This document shows, one piece after another, positions 37,001 to 47,593 of a stretch of DNA of 64,000 nucleotides. Below the pieces are notes generated by a model. That model saw only the letters and a list, made by a program, of their open reading frames with translations, had not been told where the DNA came from and did not search any database. Each line of letters opens with the position of its first letter. Position 1 is the stretch's first letter. Made by a program: the position numbers and the translations under genes. This stretch comes from Paraburkholderia haematera (GTDB lineage Bacteria; Pseudomonadota; Gammaproteobacteria; Burkholderiales; Burkholderiaceae): contig NZ_CAJNBK010000026.1 of NCBI RefSeq assembly GCF_905220975.1, forward strand, positions 23,640 to 87,639, in the 5' to 3' direction.

Positions 37001-40000
37001 GCGACACCTCCGATCATTGCCGCGTCGAGCAGCGCCACGAGTTCGAAGGCGGGCCGCCGCATATGCACGCCCGCCGCCCCGTCGGCATCGCGCCACTGCG
37101 GACGAACGCCGCGCACGAACAGGTAGAGATAGCCGCCAATGTGCGTGTCATATGCATAATCGCGTACCCGCGTTTTCAGATAGCGATGCAGCGCCACCGT
37201 GTAGAGCAGCGCCTGGAGGTGATACGCGTGGCTCGCCATGGCCGCTTCGAGCGGTGCCGCCGCGTAGTCGGCGGCGGTGTCGCCCAGGTGGTTCGATTTC
37301 CAGTCGACGACCCAGAACCGTCCGTCGTGCTCGACGATCATGTCGATAAATCCTTTGACGAAACCACGCAACACGCCAGGCTCCAGTGCAACGTCGGGAA
37401 AGCCGTGCTCGATCAACAGCTCGCGCAACGCTGGAAAATCGAGCGAAGGCGCCGCAAACAGAAATTCGAGTTCGTTCAGGCGCCGCCGCGGATTCAGTTT
37501 GGCGAGCGCCATGCCGGGTACAAGCTCGGTGGTCACGACGTCCGCAATCAGCTTATGCATCATGGCGGGCAATCGTGCCGCGAGTTCGGGCACAGCTGGC
37601 GCCGGGCGCTCGCGCAAGGCGCCACGGATCGCATCCGGCCACGTATGCGGGTCGGTGAAATCCGCGAGCTCGAACATGCGGTGCAGACATTCGCCGGCCG
37701 CGGCGCCCCGTGGAAACGCGAGAATGTCGTCCTCGGCGTAGGACGGCGCTTGCGGTACCGGCACCGGCGCAGGCGCGAGCGCATCGGCAATTTCATCGTG
37801 ATCGGGACGCACCTCTTCCACCGGCGTACGCGGCTCCTCGGCCTTGCTGCCGGCGGCGATCAGGCCGCTGAAGCTCGCCATGCGCCACTGATCGCGCAAC
37901 GGCCGCCGGTTGGCGCGCGCCTGCATCCGCGCGCCGCTATCCTGGAGGCTTTCCAACGGCACACGGCGCTCCACTTTCGGCAACGCCTGCAAGGTAACCG
38001 GGCCGCCTGCCAGCGCGCGCCAGCGCTCGGACAAGGCGGCTTCGTCAGGTGGATCGGTAAGCCAGTCGTCAAAGCTGTGACCGCCGCCAGCCACCAGCCA
38101 GTTCAGCACACTACGGCGCGACTCCTTGGTGGAGCGCGACGAAAGATACGTACCCGCAACCAGATAGCAGCGGTATACCGCGCGTGTCAGCGCCACGTAG
38201 ACGAGCCGTGCCCGCTCCGCCGCCTGTTCGCGCGCCGCGTAACGTGACGCACGTTCAGCTTCATCGTCGTCGCAACCGTAATGCAGCACCGCGCCGCCCG
38301 TTTCGTCGTGATACTCGCGCGCATCGGGCAAGCCGGAGGACGGCGGCTCGCGCAGCGCACCGTCGTTCAGAAACGGACAGAACACGACCGCGTATTCGAG
38401 CCCTTTCGATTTGTGGACGGTGACGATCTGCACGAGGTTGCGATCCGACTCGAGCCGCAACTGCGCGTCTTCGCCACCACCTTGCGTGCGTTGTGCGGCG
38501 AGCCAGCGCAAAGTCGGCGCGATGCCGGGTTGCGTAGCGGCACGCGCCTGCACAAGTTCGGCCAGATGATTCACGTTCGTCAGACGGCGTTCGCCGTCCG
38601 GTCCGGCCACCAGCCGTTGCGCAACGCGCAGTTCGCGCATCAGCGTGCGCCACATCAAGGCGAAGCCGCGCTCATGCCATAGCATGCGATAGCGTGAAAA
38701 ACGTTCGACCCAGCCCATCGCGTCCGCGGCATGCGCGGGATCGTCGACCGGCACCGGCGCGTCCGCGACCTGCTCGAGGCGCCACAGCGCGGTGGCGTCG
38801 AGACCGAGCCAATCGGTGGCGAGCGCGGCGCGCAAACGGCGCAGGTCGCCCGGCGTATCGACTGCGGCCAGCACGCGTTCGATCTGCTCGGCGTCGAGCG
38901 TCGCGAACACCGAGGCCTGCGCCAGTTCCACGCTGCCCACGCCCCACGACGCCAGGACCCGCTTGATCAAACTGCCCTGCTTATGCGTTTGCACCAGCAC
39001 CGCGATATTGCCCGGCGCGAGCGGCGCGTCGCCGATGGTCACCGACCCCTCGCGCGCACCGCGCAGGAGCCGCACGATCTCGGCGGCACAGGCTTCGCTC
39101 GCCGCGCGTTGCGCTTCGCGTTTGGTCAGCGCCGCGTCGCCTTGCGGCAGGGTCCAGATCCGGAAGTCGCCCGCGCTAGCACCGGGTTCGGAGAAAGGCG
39201 GACGACGCCGCTCGCCGGCCCGCACCGGCTGATAGTCGAGACCGTCGAGCACGAATGCCTGCGGGTTGGCTTCGAACAACCGGTTGCAGGCGTCGACAAT
39301 CGGCGCCGTCGAACGCTGATTGACCGCGAGCGTGTAGCACGCCGAAGCCGCCGCGCGCGCCGCCAGATAGGTATGCAGATCCGCCGCGCGAAAACTGTAG
39401 ATCGCCTGCTTCGGATCGCCCACCAGAAACAGCGGGCCGGCCGGCGCGAAGATGCGGCTAAAGATCGCGAACTGCAACGGATCGGTATCCTGAAACTCGT
39501 CGATCAGCGCGGCCGGATAACGCGTGCGCAAAGCATCGGCAAGCCAGGGGTTGGCTGCGAGCGCGCGATACAGATTGGACAGCAGATCGTCGAACGACAC
39601 CACCCTGCGCGTGCGCTTGCGCGCCACCAGTTCGGCGGGCGCGTAGTCGAGCCAGGTTTCTACAAGTGCGAGCCAGCGCGCGCGTTGCGCGGCTTCGGCC
39701 GCGACCACGGCTGCGGCCAGCGCTTCGGCGTGCTCGAAGAAGGGATGCTCGGGCGGTTCGAACTTGACCTTGGTGGCCTTCTTCAATGCGGAGGCCGTCA
39801 GCTTCAAGGCCGCCTTTGGCGGCGGCGCATGACAATCGCCCTGGGCGAAGTACTCGGTCCACGCGGAAATCGCTGCGCTCACAAGATCAGGCTTGTGCGA
39901 GGTCTTGCTCAGACGGTCTTGCGCTTCTGCAAGCAATCTCACGATCGTATCGCGCTCTGCCTGCCAGACTTCGCTAGCAGCAGAGAAACCCGCCTGCGGA

Positions 40001-40689
40001 TCGGCGCCACTTCCTCCTGCATCGACCTTGCCCCAGCGTAGCTGCGCCAACGGCTTCTTCAACCGTCGCGCGAGCTGCTCATCGAGCGACGCGGGACCGG
40101 CGCGTTTGGCCACCAGCCATGCAGCGAAAGCAGGATGCGCATAGGCCACCGGTTCCACCTGCTCGCGCCAGAAATCGGCTGCCATTTCGAAACGCAAGGC
40201 AGCGTCGTCGGCTTCCATTTCGAAGGCGAACGGCATAGCCGCGGCGAACGGCGCCTCCTGCAAGGCACGCTGGCAGAACGCATGAATGGTGTGAATCGCG
40301 GCCTGGTCGAACGTGCGCAGTGCACGGCGTACGACTTTCAATGCGGTCTCGCGATCGATGCCGCGCTCCGGCGCAAGGGTGGTTTCAAAGAGACGCCGGA
40401 CGAACGGATCGCCGCCGTCGTCATCCGTATCGATTGCCCGATCTAGTTCCGCGAGCCGCCCGCGAATCCGCTCGTGCAACTCCGCGGTCGCCGCTTTCGT
40501 AAAGGTAACGACCAGAATCTGGTCGGCGTTCAGGTTCTTTTCGAGTAGCAGCCGCACGTACAACGCGCAGATGTTCCAGGTCTTGCCGGTGCCCGCCGAT
40601 GCCTCGATCTGATTGACGCCGTCGAGCGAACAGGCGAAGACGTCGAGTTCTTCCGCGACCAGCGCGTGGTTGTGAACAGCGCCGCTCAT
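36997..40689 (-). CDS. recB: RecBCD exonuclease V, beta subunit RecB
   Basis: RecB is the 3'-5' helicase and the nuclease of the complex. The 1230-residue product starts with the UvrD-type helicase: Walker A EASAGTGKTWNI near residue 32, then LIDEFQDTDPLQ (motif II) near residue 390. The C-terminal RecB nuclease domain has the VVDWKSNHLG motif (catalytic Asp and Lys). The start overlaps the recC stop (ATGA) and the stop overlaps the recD start. Confidence 0.96.
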   Translation of the reverse strand: MSGAVHNHALVAEELDVFACSLDGVNQIEASAGTGKTWNICALYVRLLLEKNLNADQILVVTFTKAATAELHERIRGRLAELDRAIDTDDDGGDPFVRRLFETTLAPERGIDRETALKVVRRALRTFDQAAIHTIHAFCQRALQEAPFAAAMPFAFEMEADDAALRFEMAADFWREQVEPVAYAHPAFAAWLVAKRAGPASLDEQLARRLKKPLAQLRWGKVDAGGSGADPQAGFSAASEVWQAERDTIVRLLAEAQDRLSKTSHKPDLVSAAISAWTEYFAQGDCHAPPPKAALKLTASALKKATKVKFEPPEHPFFEHAEALAAAVVAAEAAQRARWLALVETWLDYAPAELVARKRTRRVVSFDDLLSNLYRALAANPWLADALRTRYPAALIDEFQDTDPLQFAIFSRIFAPAGPLFLVGDPKQAIYSFRAADLHTYLAARAAASACYTLAVNQRSTAPIVDACNRLFEANPQAFVLDGLDYQPVRAGERRRPPFSEPGASAGDFRIWTLPQGDAALTKREAQRAASEACAAEIVRLLRGAREGSVTIGDAPLAPGNIAVLVQTHKQGSLIKRVLASWGVGSVELAQASVFATLDAEQIERVLAAVDTPGDLRRLRAALATDWLGLDATALWRLEQVADAPVPVDDPAHAADAMGWVERFSRYRMLWHERGFALMWRTLMRELRVAQRLVAGPDGERRLTNVNHLAELVQARAATQPGIAPTLRWLAAQRTQGGGEDAQLRLESDRNLVQIVTVHKSKGLEYAVVFCPFLNDGALREPPSSGLPDAREYHDETGGAVLHYGCDDDEAERASRYAAREQAAERARLVYVALTRAVYRCYLVAGTYLSSRSTKESRRSVLNWLVAGGGHSFDDWLTDPPDEAALSERWRALAGGPVTLQALPKVERRVPLESLQDSGARMQARANRRPLRDQWRMASFSGLIAAGSKAEEPRTPVEEVRPDHDEIADALAPAPVPVPQAPSYAEDDILAFPRGAAAGECLHRMFELADFTDPHTWPDAIRGALRERPAPAVPELAARLPAMMHKLIADVVTTELVPGMALAKLNPRRRLNELEFLFAAPSLDFPALRELLIEHGFPDVALEPGVLRGFVKGFIDMIVEHDGRFWVVDWKSNHLGDTAADYAAAPLEAAMASHAYHLQALLYTVALHRYLKTRVRDYAYDTHIGGYLYLFVRGVRPQWRDADGAAGVHMRRPAFELVALLDAAMIGGVA

Positions 40690-43600
40690 GATGCGCTCCG
40701 CAGATGCTGAACGAGCGGTTTGAAGACGATCGAGGCAAGACTGCCGAACGGTTCGTCGAGCGTAAGCGGCGTGCCGCGCAGTGCGATGCGCAAAGCGGGG
40801 TCGTCGGATTCACCGCGCACACGATCATTGATCCACACGCCTTGCGCGGCGGACTCGCTCTCGCTGACCTTCACCCACGCGCTCTTCGGGAAAAAGCGCA
40901 GCGGCAGCATGCGCCCTGCTCTAAACAACGCGGCAAGCGGCGCCAGTTCATCGAGCGGCGCGGCGACCGGCGTGAGCTCAAAGCTCTCGCCGCTGCCGTG
41001 CCAGACCGTGCGGCGCGGGCCGTTCGGCTGTGCCGCGCAATAGACCAGATGTGCAAGCCACGCCGACAGATAATCGCGCGCAGTAGGTTTGGCGTAGCGG
41101 AAAATCACCTGTCCTGTTTCGGTCAGCAAATTCAGAGTGCCGTGCAACTGCAGCGGTATTTCGGCCGCTTTGCGAAGCGGTGCGTCATGAGCCCCAAATA
41201 GCGTATCGGCAATGTCGGCGTGATCGGGCCAGCGCGGCACGATATCGAGCACGAACGGCAGACGCTCGACACCCGAGGCGACTTCGCGGCGCACGCTGTC
41301 GGCGAGCTGGCGCAGCGCGCCAAGTTCACGCGAGCGCCACACCGCGCCGGTCGCGCCACCCGGCAGTTCGGGACTGGCCGCGGCAACGCGGCGCACGCGT
41401 TCGAACATGCTGTCGTCGTCTTCGGTATCGCTATTCAACAGGACCGGCAGGAGCCGCTCCGCCAGGGCATCGCGGCCGGCCCAATCGAGTTCGAACGGCT
41501 CGGTGTCGAGCAATTCGCCCTGCGCATCCGACAACACGATACCCAGGCGGTCGCGCAACAACGCACGCGCCGGATGACGCCAGAAACGCACGAATTCGTC
41601 GAATGCAACGGAGGCGGCGTCTTCGGCCGGCAACGGTTGATCGAAGAACGGCGCGGCGGCCGGATGCTGGGGCGCGGCTAGCAAACTGGCCAGTTCCGCG
41701 CGATCCATGTCGTACGTGAAGAGGCCTCGCTGCGACGAGAAATAGTCCGACGCGAACGCCTGCAGCGGATGATCGATGATGAAAGCGTGCCGCGCGGCTT
41801 CTATTTCCGCGGGCGCCGCTCCTTCCCCCGCCGACACTTGCGCCAGGTGGTCGAGCAATTCGTCGACCAGCGCGGCCGGCGGCAACGGCGCGTTGTCGCG
41901 AATGCTGCGGCCCGTATAGGCGATAAACAGCCGGTCGCGCGCGGCCAGCAGCAGATCGAGGAACAGATTGCGTTCGTCGTCGCGGCGCTGCCGGTCGCCT
42001 GCCTTACCGAACGCGGCCATCAGGTCGAATTCGTCGGCGCGGGCGAGACTCGGCAATACGCCGTCGTCCATGCCGAGCAGGCAAACGATGCGATAGGGCA
42101 AGCCGCGCAAGCTGGTCAGCGACGAAAACGTCACGCTGCCCCAAGGCACGCCGCCGCGCGCCGGGTCGTCGAGCGCCTCGGTGAGCGCGCCGCGCACCAC
42201 GGCGGCCGGCAGAACGACGTCTTCTGCGCCCGCTTGCATCGCGTCACCCATCTTGTCGATGGCGTCGCGCACTGCGGCGAGCGAATCGGCAAACTCCACG
42301 CCGCCGTCGAAACACTGCGCGAGCGTTTCGAGCAGCAGTTGCGTCCATTCCGCAGGCGTCTGCTCAACCTCGCAGCGCTGCGCGAAGGTTTCGATGTCGT
42401 CGACGAAACGTGACAGCCGGCCAAGAAGCTCAGCGTCCGATCCATCGGCGCCTTCAACGGGCAGCCAGGCATCGACCGGCTCGCCGCCATCCGGCATCGC
42501 GTAACCGAGGTACAGCCGGGTCAGCGCATCGGCGAACGTATGACGCGCGACAGGCACGTGCTCGCCGGTCGGCTCACTCGGCACAAGGCCCCGGCGCGCA
42601 CCGGCTGCCGCAAGCCATTCCTGCGCGGCTTCGAGCGCACTGGCATCGATTCCGTAACGCGCGGCGATCGCGTCGACCCGCAGCCATTCGATCAGATCCG
42701 GCGCACCCACGCTGCGCTCAGGCAACGCCAGCCAGTCCAGCAACAAACGCGCGACCGGATTGGCCTGCGAGGGCGGCAAGCCCGTGATCCGATACGGAAT
42801 GCGGCGAGTGTCGCCTGGGGGCGCGGTGCCGAACACCGCATCGATCAATGGCCCGGCGGCCGCGAGATCGGACACGGCAACCAGCACGTCGGAGGGCTGC
42901 AGATCGTCGAACTCGTCGAACCAGCCGAGCAGGCGGTCATGCAGCACTTCGAGCTGCCGCGACAGGCTGTGACACACGTGGACTTCAATGCCGTTCTCGA
43001 CCGGCAATTCGTCAGCGTCGTTTCCCGTTTCCGCCCGCAGATCGAGAATGCCGTTCTGCACGGCGGCAAGCCAGCTCGGCTCCGGATTCTCGGTGAAGTC
43101 GCCTGTCTCGCCGGATGCCGCGCTCTCGGTCAGTTCATGCAGCATGTGCAGTTGCGCCTGAGTCTGGCGGCCCCACTCAGCCAGCAGCGGATGACCCACT
43201 TCCTGATAATCGAGCTGGCCTGCGGCATCGAGCGCCTCGACGCGCCCCGCGCTGACAACGTCGAACCAGAACTCGCGGCATGGGTTCATCACATACAGGC
43301 GCACGTCGACCCAACGCGACAGCGCGCGCAGCAACGCGACGTGCAGCGGCGGCATGGTCGGCAGTGCGAACACGCTGACGGCCTCGGGCCACTGCGCGTT
43401 CGAGATGGCTTCCAGATCGAGCGTGCCGATTTCTTCGAGAAAGCGATAAGCGGGCGGCAAGGCGGCCGCGGGCGTTTGCGCGTTGCCCGCCACTTCGGCA
43501 AGCACGGCGCGCCACAGTGCTGCTTGCCAGCGTTCGTCCTCACGCGCAGCAACGCTCGCGCCGACTAGACGTGGACCGTTGTCCTCAGCGGCGCCGCTCG

Positions 43601-44069
43601 CGAAGATCGAACCGCCCTTCTGCCATTGCAGCAACCATTCCGGGCGATAGGTCAGATAGTGGTCGAGCACGGTGGCCACGCGGCGCGCCAGTTCGTAACG
43701 CATCGACGCGTCCGCCGCGTCGAGATAAGTACGCAGGCGCGGCGAGGCATTCCAGGGCAGCGCTTCATCCGCCTCTCCCAGCAGCCGGTAGCAGCGCCAG
43801 ACGAGCCGGTCCGGTGCGAACGGCGAATGCTTCGGCACTTCGATCACACCGCCGATTTGCGCCCACAGCCACTGCGCGAGATAACCAAAATTGACATTCG
43901 CGCAGATGCCCTGGCGCGCAGCGATGTCGAGCTCGAGCCGGCGCCGCACCGCCGCGCTCGGGACGATCACAGGCTGCGCGGTCCAGGGGTCGGACGGCGC
44001 TTGTGCCAGGTCGTCGAGCAGCGCGCCGACAAGGGTTTCGTAGCGGTTCGAGTAGAAGAGTTGGAGCAT
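40686..44069 (-). CDS. recC: RecBCD exonuclease V, gamma subunit RecC
   Basis: RecC recognises Chi and holds the complex together. The 1127-residue product has an N-terminal helicase-like domain and a C-terminal nuclease-like domain, both without full catalytic motifs, as expected of RecC. The open frame extends to 44246, but the family start MLQLFYSNRYETLV lies at the ATG at 44067-44069. recC is first in recC-recB-recD, with ATGA overlaps at both junctions. The 212 bases upstream are the divergent promoter region shared with the FUSC gene. Confidence 0.94.
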   Translation of the reverse strand: MLQLFYSNRYETLVGALLDDLAQAPSDPWTAQPVIVPSAAVRRRLELDIAARQGICANVNFGYLAQWLWAQIGGVIEVPKHSPFAPDRLVWRCYRLLGEADEALPWNASPRLRTYLDAADASMRYELARRVATVLDHYLTYRPEWLLQWQKGGSIFASGAAEDNGPRLVGASVAAREDERWQAALWRAVLAEVAGNAQTPAAALPPAYRFLEEIGTLDLEAISNAQWPEAVSVFALPTMPPLHVALLRALSRWVDVRLYVMNPCREFWFDVVSAGRVEALDAAGQLDYQEVGHPLLAEWGRQTQAQLHMLHELTESAASGETGDFTENPEPSWLAAVQNGILDLRAETGNDADELPVENGIEVHVCHSLSRQLEVLHDRLLGWFDEFDDLQPSDVLVAVSDLAAAGPLIDAVFGTAPPGDTRRIPYRITGLPPSQANPVARLLLDWLALPERSVGAPDLIEWLRVDAIAARYGIDASALEAAQEWLAAAGARRGLVPSEPTGEHVPVARHTFADALTRLYLGYAMPDGGEPVDAWLPVEGADGSDAELLGRLSRFVDDIETFAQRCEVEQTPAEWTQLLLETLAQCFDGGVEFADSLAAVRDAIDKMGDAMQAGAEDVVLPAAVVRGALTEALDDPARGGVPWGSVTFSSLTSLRGLPYRIVCLLGMDDGVLPSLARADEFDLMAAFGKAGDRQRRDDERNLFLDLLLAARDRLFIAYTGRSIRDNAPLPPAALVDELLDHLAQVSAGEGAAPAEIEAARHAFIIDHPLQAFASDYFSSQRGLFTYDMDRAELASLLAAPQHPAAAPFFDQPLPAEDAASVAFDEFVRFWRHPARALLRDRLGIVLSDAQGELLDTEPFELDWAGRDALAERLLPVLLNSDTEDDDSMFERVRRVAAASPELPGGATGAVWRSRELGALRQLADSVRREVASGVERLPFVLDIVPRWPDHADIADTLFGAHDAPLRKAAEIPLQLHGTLNLLTETGQVIFRYAKPTARDYLSAWLAHLVYCAAQPNGPRRTVWHGSGESFELTPVAAPLDELAPLAALFRAGRMLPLRFFPKSAWVKVSESESAAQGVWINDRVRGESDDPALRIALRGTPLTLDEPFGSLASIVFKPLVQHLRSAS

Positions 44070-44281
44070 GGATCCCGGAGAAGCAGGCGACGCGGGCGGA
44101 ACGCCCGGGCCGCGACAGACATTGAAGCGACAGCATAACAAACGCGCTCCAAGGGCAGAACCTGGCCGAATGGACGAGGTCAGATCAGGCACAAAATCAG
44201 TTAGACTCCACGGCAGTTTGGGTCTGCCCCCGGTTGGCCCCTTCAACCGTGTTTTCTCAGTGAATGGAATTCAGGCAGTCG

Positions 44282-46786
44282 ATGCGCTATTCGGTTGAAA
44301 TAAAGAAATTCCTTTACAGCCAGTACTTTTATGGCGGCCTGCGCATCGCAGTCGGTGTGTCGTTACCGGCCATTTTGTGTTTGATCGTATTTCACGATCG
44401 CGAACTCGGCTTCACGATCGCGACCGGCGCACTCGGCGCATGTGTGGTCGACATGCCGGGCCCGCTCAAGTACAAGCACAACGAGATGCTGGCGTGCACG
44501 GTGATCGGCTTCCTGTCCGCGCTCGCCACCGGTCTCGCCACCGTCAACCCGGTCGCGCTGTGGTGCACGGTCGTGCCGCTCACGTTCCTGCTGTCATTGA
44601 TCGTCGTGTATGGCAACCGCTGGCCGCAGATCAGCTTTGCCACGCTGTTCATGATGATCATGACGCTGGAAGAGCATTTCACGCCGATGCAGGCGCTCGT
44701 CAATGCGTCATGGATTCTGGTGGGCGGTCTCTGGTACACCTACTGGTCGACCTTTGTTAGCCGCTGGATGATGCATCGCATCGAACAGCAGGCGCTCGCC
44801 GAAAGCGTGTTCGCGTGTGCGGATTATCTGCTCGCGCGCGCCGCCTTTTACGATCTCGATAACGATCTCGACGAGTGCTATCGCAATCTGGTCGACAAAC
44901 AGATCGCTGCGGTCGATCGTCAGGATGCCGCGCGCGACATCGTGCTGCGCAACCTGCCGAAGCTGAAAACCGGCCGGCTCGAACCGCGCCGGGCAATGCT
45001 GTTCAATCTGTTCATCAATACCGTCGACCTGCACGAATTGTTTGTCGGCGCGCATGTCGATTACTCGCTGGTGCGCAACACGTTTGGCGGCTCCGACCTG
45101 CTGGTGTTCTACCGCGATCTGATTCGAAAATCCGCCGCCGATCTCGAAGAAGTCGGACTCGCGGTATTGCAAAACCAGCCGCCCCGCGTGCGCGTGAATG
45201 TCAAAGCCGAATTGCGCGCCATCGAGTTCGAAATCGAACTGATGCGCAAGCAGGACCTGCCGGCCAGGAATCCGGAAGCTTATTCGGCGATATCGTCCAC
45301 CTTCCGGCGTATCTGGAGCGCCACGCGCCTGATCGACAAGATGCGCAAGAGCCTGTCGAGCGATCCGGGCGCAAGCGAGACGGAGACCGAACTGCGCCTC
45401 GACAAGGCGCTCTCCCGCTTCGTATCGAGCCGCCGCGTGCCGTTCGGGCAGATCTTCTCGAATCTGACCATGGCCTCGCCGAGCTTCCGCCACGCGCTGC
45501 GCGTGACGATTGCGGTCGCCGTGGGTTTCTGGCTCGGCCGTCTGCTGCCGCTCACCAACGCGTACTGGATCGTGATGACCACCGTCATCATTCTGAAGCC
45601 AGGTTATTCGCTGACCAAGCAGCGCAATGGGCAGCGGATAGTCGGCACGCTGATCGGCTGTGCGGCGAGTATCGCGTTGATGATTTTCGTCAAGGAGCCG
45701 CACATCCTGCTCGTGGTGATGTTCGCCTCCATGGTCATGAGCTACAGCCTGTTGCTGTTCAATTACACGGCGAGCGTGGTGTTCACGTCCTCGTACGTGC
45801 TGCTCATGTTTCATCTGCTCGCGCCGGGCAGCATGCGCATCATCGGCGAACGTGCAATCGATACCGTGGTGGGCTGCGCGATCGCGATTGCCGCGAGCCA
45901 CCTGTTCCCCTACTGGGAATACCGGCTGATGGGCAAACTCGTCAACAACATGATCAATGCGACGCGGCAGTATCTGGAAGCGAGTTGGTGGTGGAGCGGC
46001 AAACCGGCCGCCGCGGTGGTCGCCACGGTAACCGAAGCCGGTGCGTTCGCGCCCGCCGCGGCAATGGCTGATCCGGCGATCGAATTCGGCACGCCGGCGC
46101 GCGCGGTGGCAATCGCCGGCGCCAATGCGCGCGGCAACGCTATTCCGGATGCCGGTACAAGCGCCAGTGCGAACACCAGTGCGGCTAGTGCTACAAACGC
46201 TGGTTCAGGCAGCGCCGGCACCACCCCAGCCAGCCACGCAACCGCCAAGCCGGCCGGCGGTACATCCCCTGCAGCCGTAGCGGCCGCAACGGCACTCGAT
46301 CGCGATTATCGCTACCGGCTCGCGCGCAAGAACGTCCACGTTGCGTTTGCCAATCTGGGCCAGGCGTTCCAGCGCATGATGCTCGAACCGAAATCCGCGC
46401 AAAAGTTCGTGCCGGAACTAAACGATCTGCTGGTACGCAGCCACGTACTCGCCTCGCAGATCACAGCGGTCGCGCCGTTGCTGCGCACCTCCGCGCAGCA
46501 CGCCGACAGCGTTTCGCAACAGCCCTTGCAACGCGCGCTGAGTGTGGTCCGCGACAATCTGACCGAGGCGGAAGCGGGTAGCGCGCCGCCGGCCGATCAG
46601 GGCGAGCAGGTCAAACTATTGATGCGTGAGTTGGACGCGATGGTGGTCGAGACGGAGAAATCGCCAGACCACCCGGCGGACGCCGTGCACGACATGAAAT
46701 TGCTCGCCCATCAGTGCAAGCAGATGCTGACGGCGTCGGCGCTGATTCGCAAGGATGCGAGCGTGATTCGCCTGCCGGAAGAGTGA
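44282..46786 (+). CDS. FUSC-family (YccS/AaeB-like) inner-membrane transporter
   Basis: The 834-residue protein has two hydrophobic blocks of about five or six helices each (residues 15-170 and about 400-560), which is the FUSC arrangement. AaeB in this family exports aromatic carboxylic acids; some members affect envelope tension. Between the second block and the C-terminal region is an Ala/Gly/Ser/Thr-rich linker (about 590-670) that looks like a recent low-complexity expansion. An alternative in-frame ATG lies six codons upstream at 44264; neither has a strong ribosome-binding site. It is divergent from recC. Confidence 0.85.
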   Translation: MRYSVEIKKFLYSQYFYGGLRIAVGVSLPAILCLIVFHDRELGFTIATGALGACVVDMPGPLKYKHNEMLACTVIGFLSALATGLATVNPVALWCTVVPLTFLLSLIVVYGNRWPQISFATLFMMIMTLEEHFTPMQALVNASWILVGGLWYTYWSTFVSRWMMHRIEQQALAESVFACADYLLARAAFYDLDNDLDECYRNLVDKQIAAVDRQDAARDIVLRNLPKLKTGRLEPRRAMLFNLFINTVDLHELFVGAHVDYSLVRNTFGGSDLLVFYRDLIRKSAADLEEVGLAVLQNQPPRVRVNVKAELRAIEFEIELMRKQDLPARNPEAYSAISSTFRRIWSATRLIDKMRKSLSSDPGASETETELRLDKALSRFVSSRRVPFGQIFSNLTMASPSFRHALRVTIAVAVGFWLGRLLPLTNAYWIVMTTVIILKPGYSLTKQRNGQRIVGTLIGCAASIALMIFVKEPHILLVVMFASMVMSYSLLLFNYTASVVFTSSYVLLMFHLLAPGSMRIIGERAIDTVVGCAIAIAASHLFPYWEYRLMGKLVNNMINATRQYLEASWWWSGKPAAAVVATVTEAGAFAPAAAMADPAIEFGTPARAVAIAGANARGNAIPDAGTSASANTSAASATNAGSGSAGTTPASHATAKPAGGTSPAAVAAATALDRDYRYRLARKNVHVAFANLGQAFQRMMLEPKSAQKFVPELNDLLVRSHVLASQITAVAPLLRTSAQHADSVSQQPLQRALSVVRDNLTEAEAGSAPPADQGEQVKLLMRELDAMVVETEKSPDHPADAVHDMKLLAHQCKQMLTASALIRKDASVIRLPEE

Positions 46787-46801
46787 AACAGGCGCGTCGC
46801 C

Positions 46802-47011
46802 TTATTGGGCGGCGCCGCTTGCGGGCTTCGCGGCGGTAGCCGCAGCGGCCGCGTCAGATGCGATCGTCGGCGCCGGCGCGTTCAGGCGGTCGAAATCGCG
46901 CTTTTCTGTAATCGCGTTATAGAAGAGCGTGGCGATCACCAGCAGGACCGCGACCACGATGAAAACAGCAATGCCAAAGGTCGGGTTCTTCTTGCGCGGT
47001 GGTTTGTTCAT
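46802..47011 (-). CDS. Small single-span membrane protein
   Basis: The 69-residue product has a basic N-terminus (MNKPPRKKN), one membrane helix at about residues 13-30 and an Ala-rich periplasmic or cytoplasmic tail. By the positive-inside rule the N-terminus should be cytoplasmic. No function is apparent. It is transcribed toward the FUSC gene. The ribosome-binding site is weak, so this is a moderate-confidence gene. Confidence 0.5.
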   Translation of the reverse strand: MNKPPRKKNPTFGIAVFIVVAVLLVIATLFYNAITEKRDFDRLNAPAPTIASDAAAAATAAKPASGAAQ

Positions 47012-47097
47012 GAGGCGGGCTCGGTTCGCGAGGCAGTCGCGGATAGTGTCTGGGAAGGCGGCATTCTACGCCCACTGAGCTTGCACACGGCTTGCAG

Positions 47098-47580
47098 TCA
47101 GCGCCCTTCTATCACCGCCGCAGGCCGCACCGGGAGCGCTGTCGAGTATTTGATCTGTTCCATTGCAAAACTCGAACTCACGTCGTACAGCGGCACGGCG
47201 GCGATCAACTGTTTATAGACCCGATCGTAGTCGTCGATATCGGATACCACCACGCGTAACAGGTAATCGGTTTCGCCGCTCATCCGGTACACCTCCACCA
47301 CCTCCGGAATCTCCTGCACCGCGCGCGTAAAGGTCTGCGCCCAAGCCTCGGTATGCTGATTGGTTCGCACCGCCACGAACACGGTCGTGCCCACGCCAAG
47401 TTTGCGCGCATCGCACAGGGCCACCTGGGCACGAATCACGCCGGTTTCTTTCAGACGCTGCAGCCGCTTCCAACACGGCGTTTGCGACAGATTCACCCGT
47501 TGCGCCAGCTCGGCGATCGGCATGGTTGCGTCTTCCTGCAACAGCTCAAGCAGCTTCCGATCGATGATATCCATTCCCAT
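47098..47580 (-). CDS. Lrp/AsnC-family transcriptional regulator
   Basis: The 160-residue protein has the Lrp helix-turn-helix (DIIDRKLLELLQEDA, then LAQRVNLSQTPCWKRLQRL) and the C-terminal RAM effector-binding domain. Two nearby ATGs are possible (47578-47580 and 47572-47574); the first has GAGGGTG at the right spacing. It is divergent from a cysteine dioxygenase gene. A perfect Lrp consensus site lies 14 bases before its start, so it probably regulates itself and the dioxygenase gene in response to an amino acid, perhaps cysteine. The last point is inference. Confidence 0.93.
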   Translation of the reverse strand: MGMDIIDRKLLELLQEDATMPIAELAQRVNLSQTPCWKRLQRLKETGVIRAQVALCDARKLGVGTTVFVAVRTNQHTEAWAQTFTRAVQEIPEVVEVYRMSGETDYLLRVVVSDIDDYDRVYKQLIAAVPLYDVSSSFAMEQIKYSTALPVRPAAVIEGR

Positions 47581-47593
47581 CGCGACACCCTCA

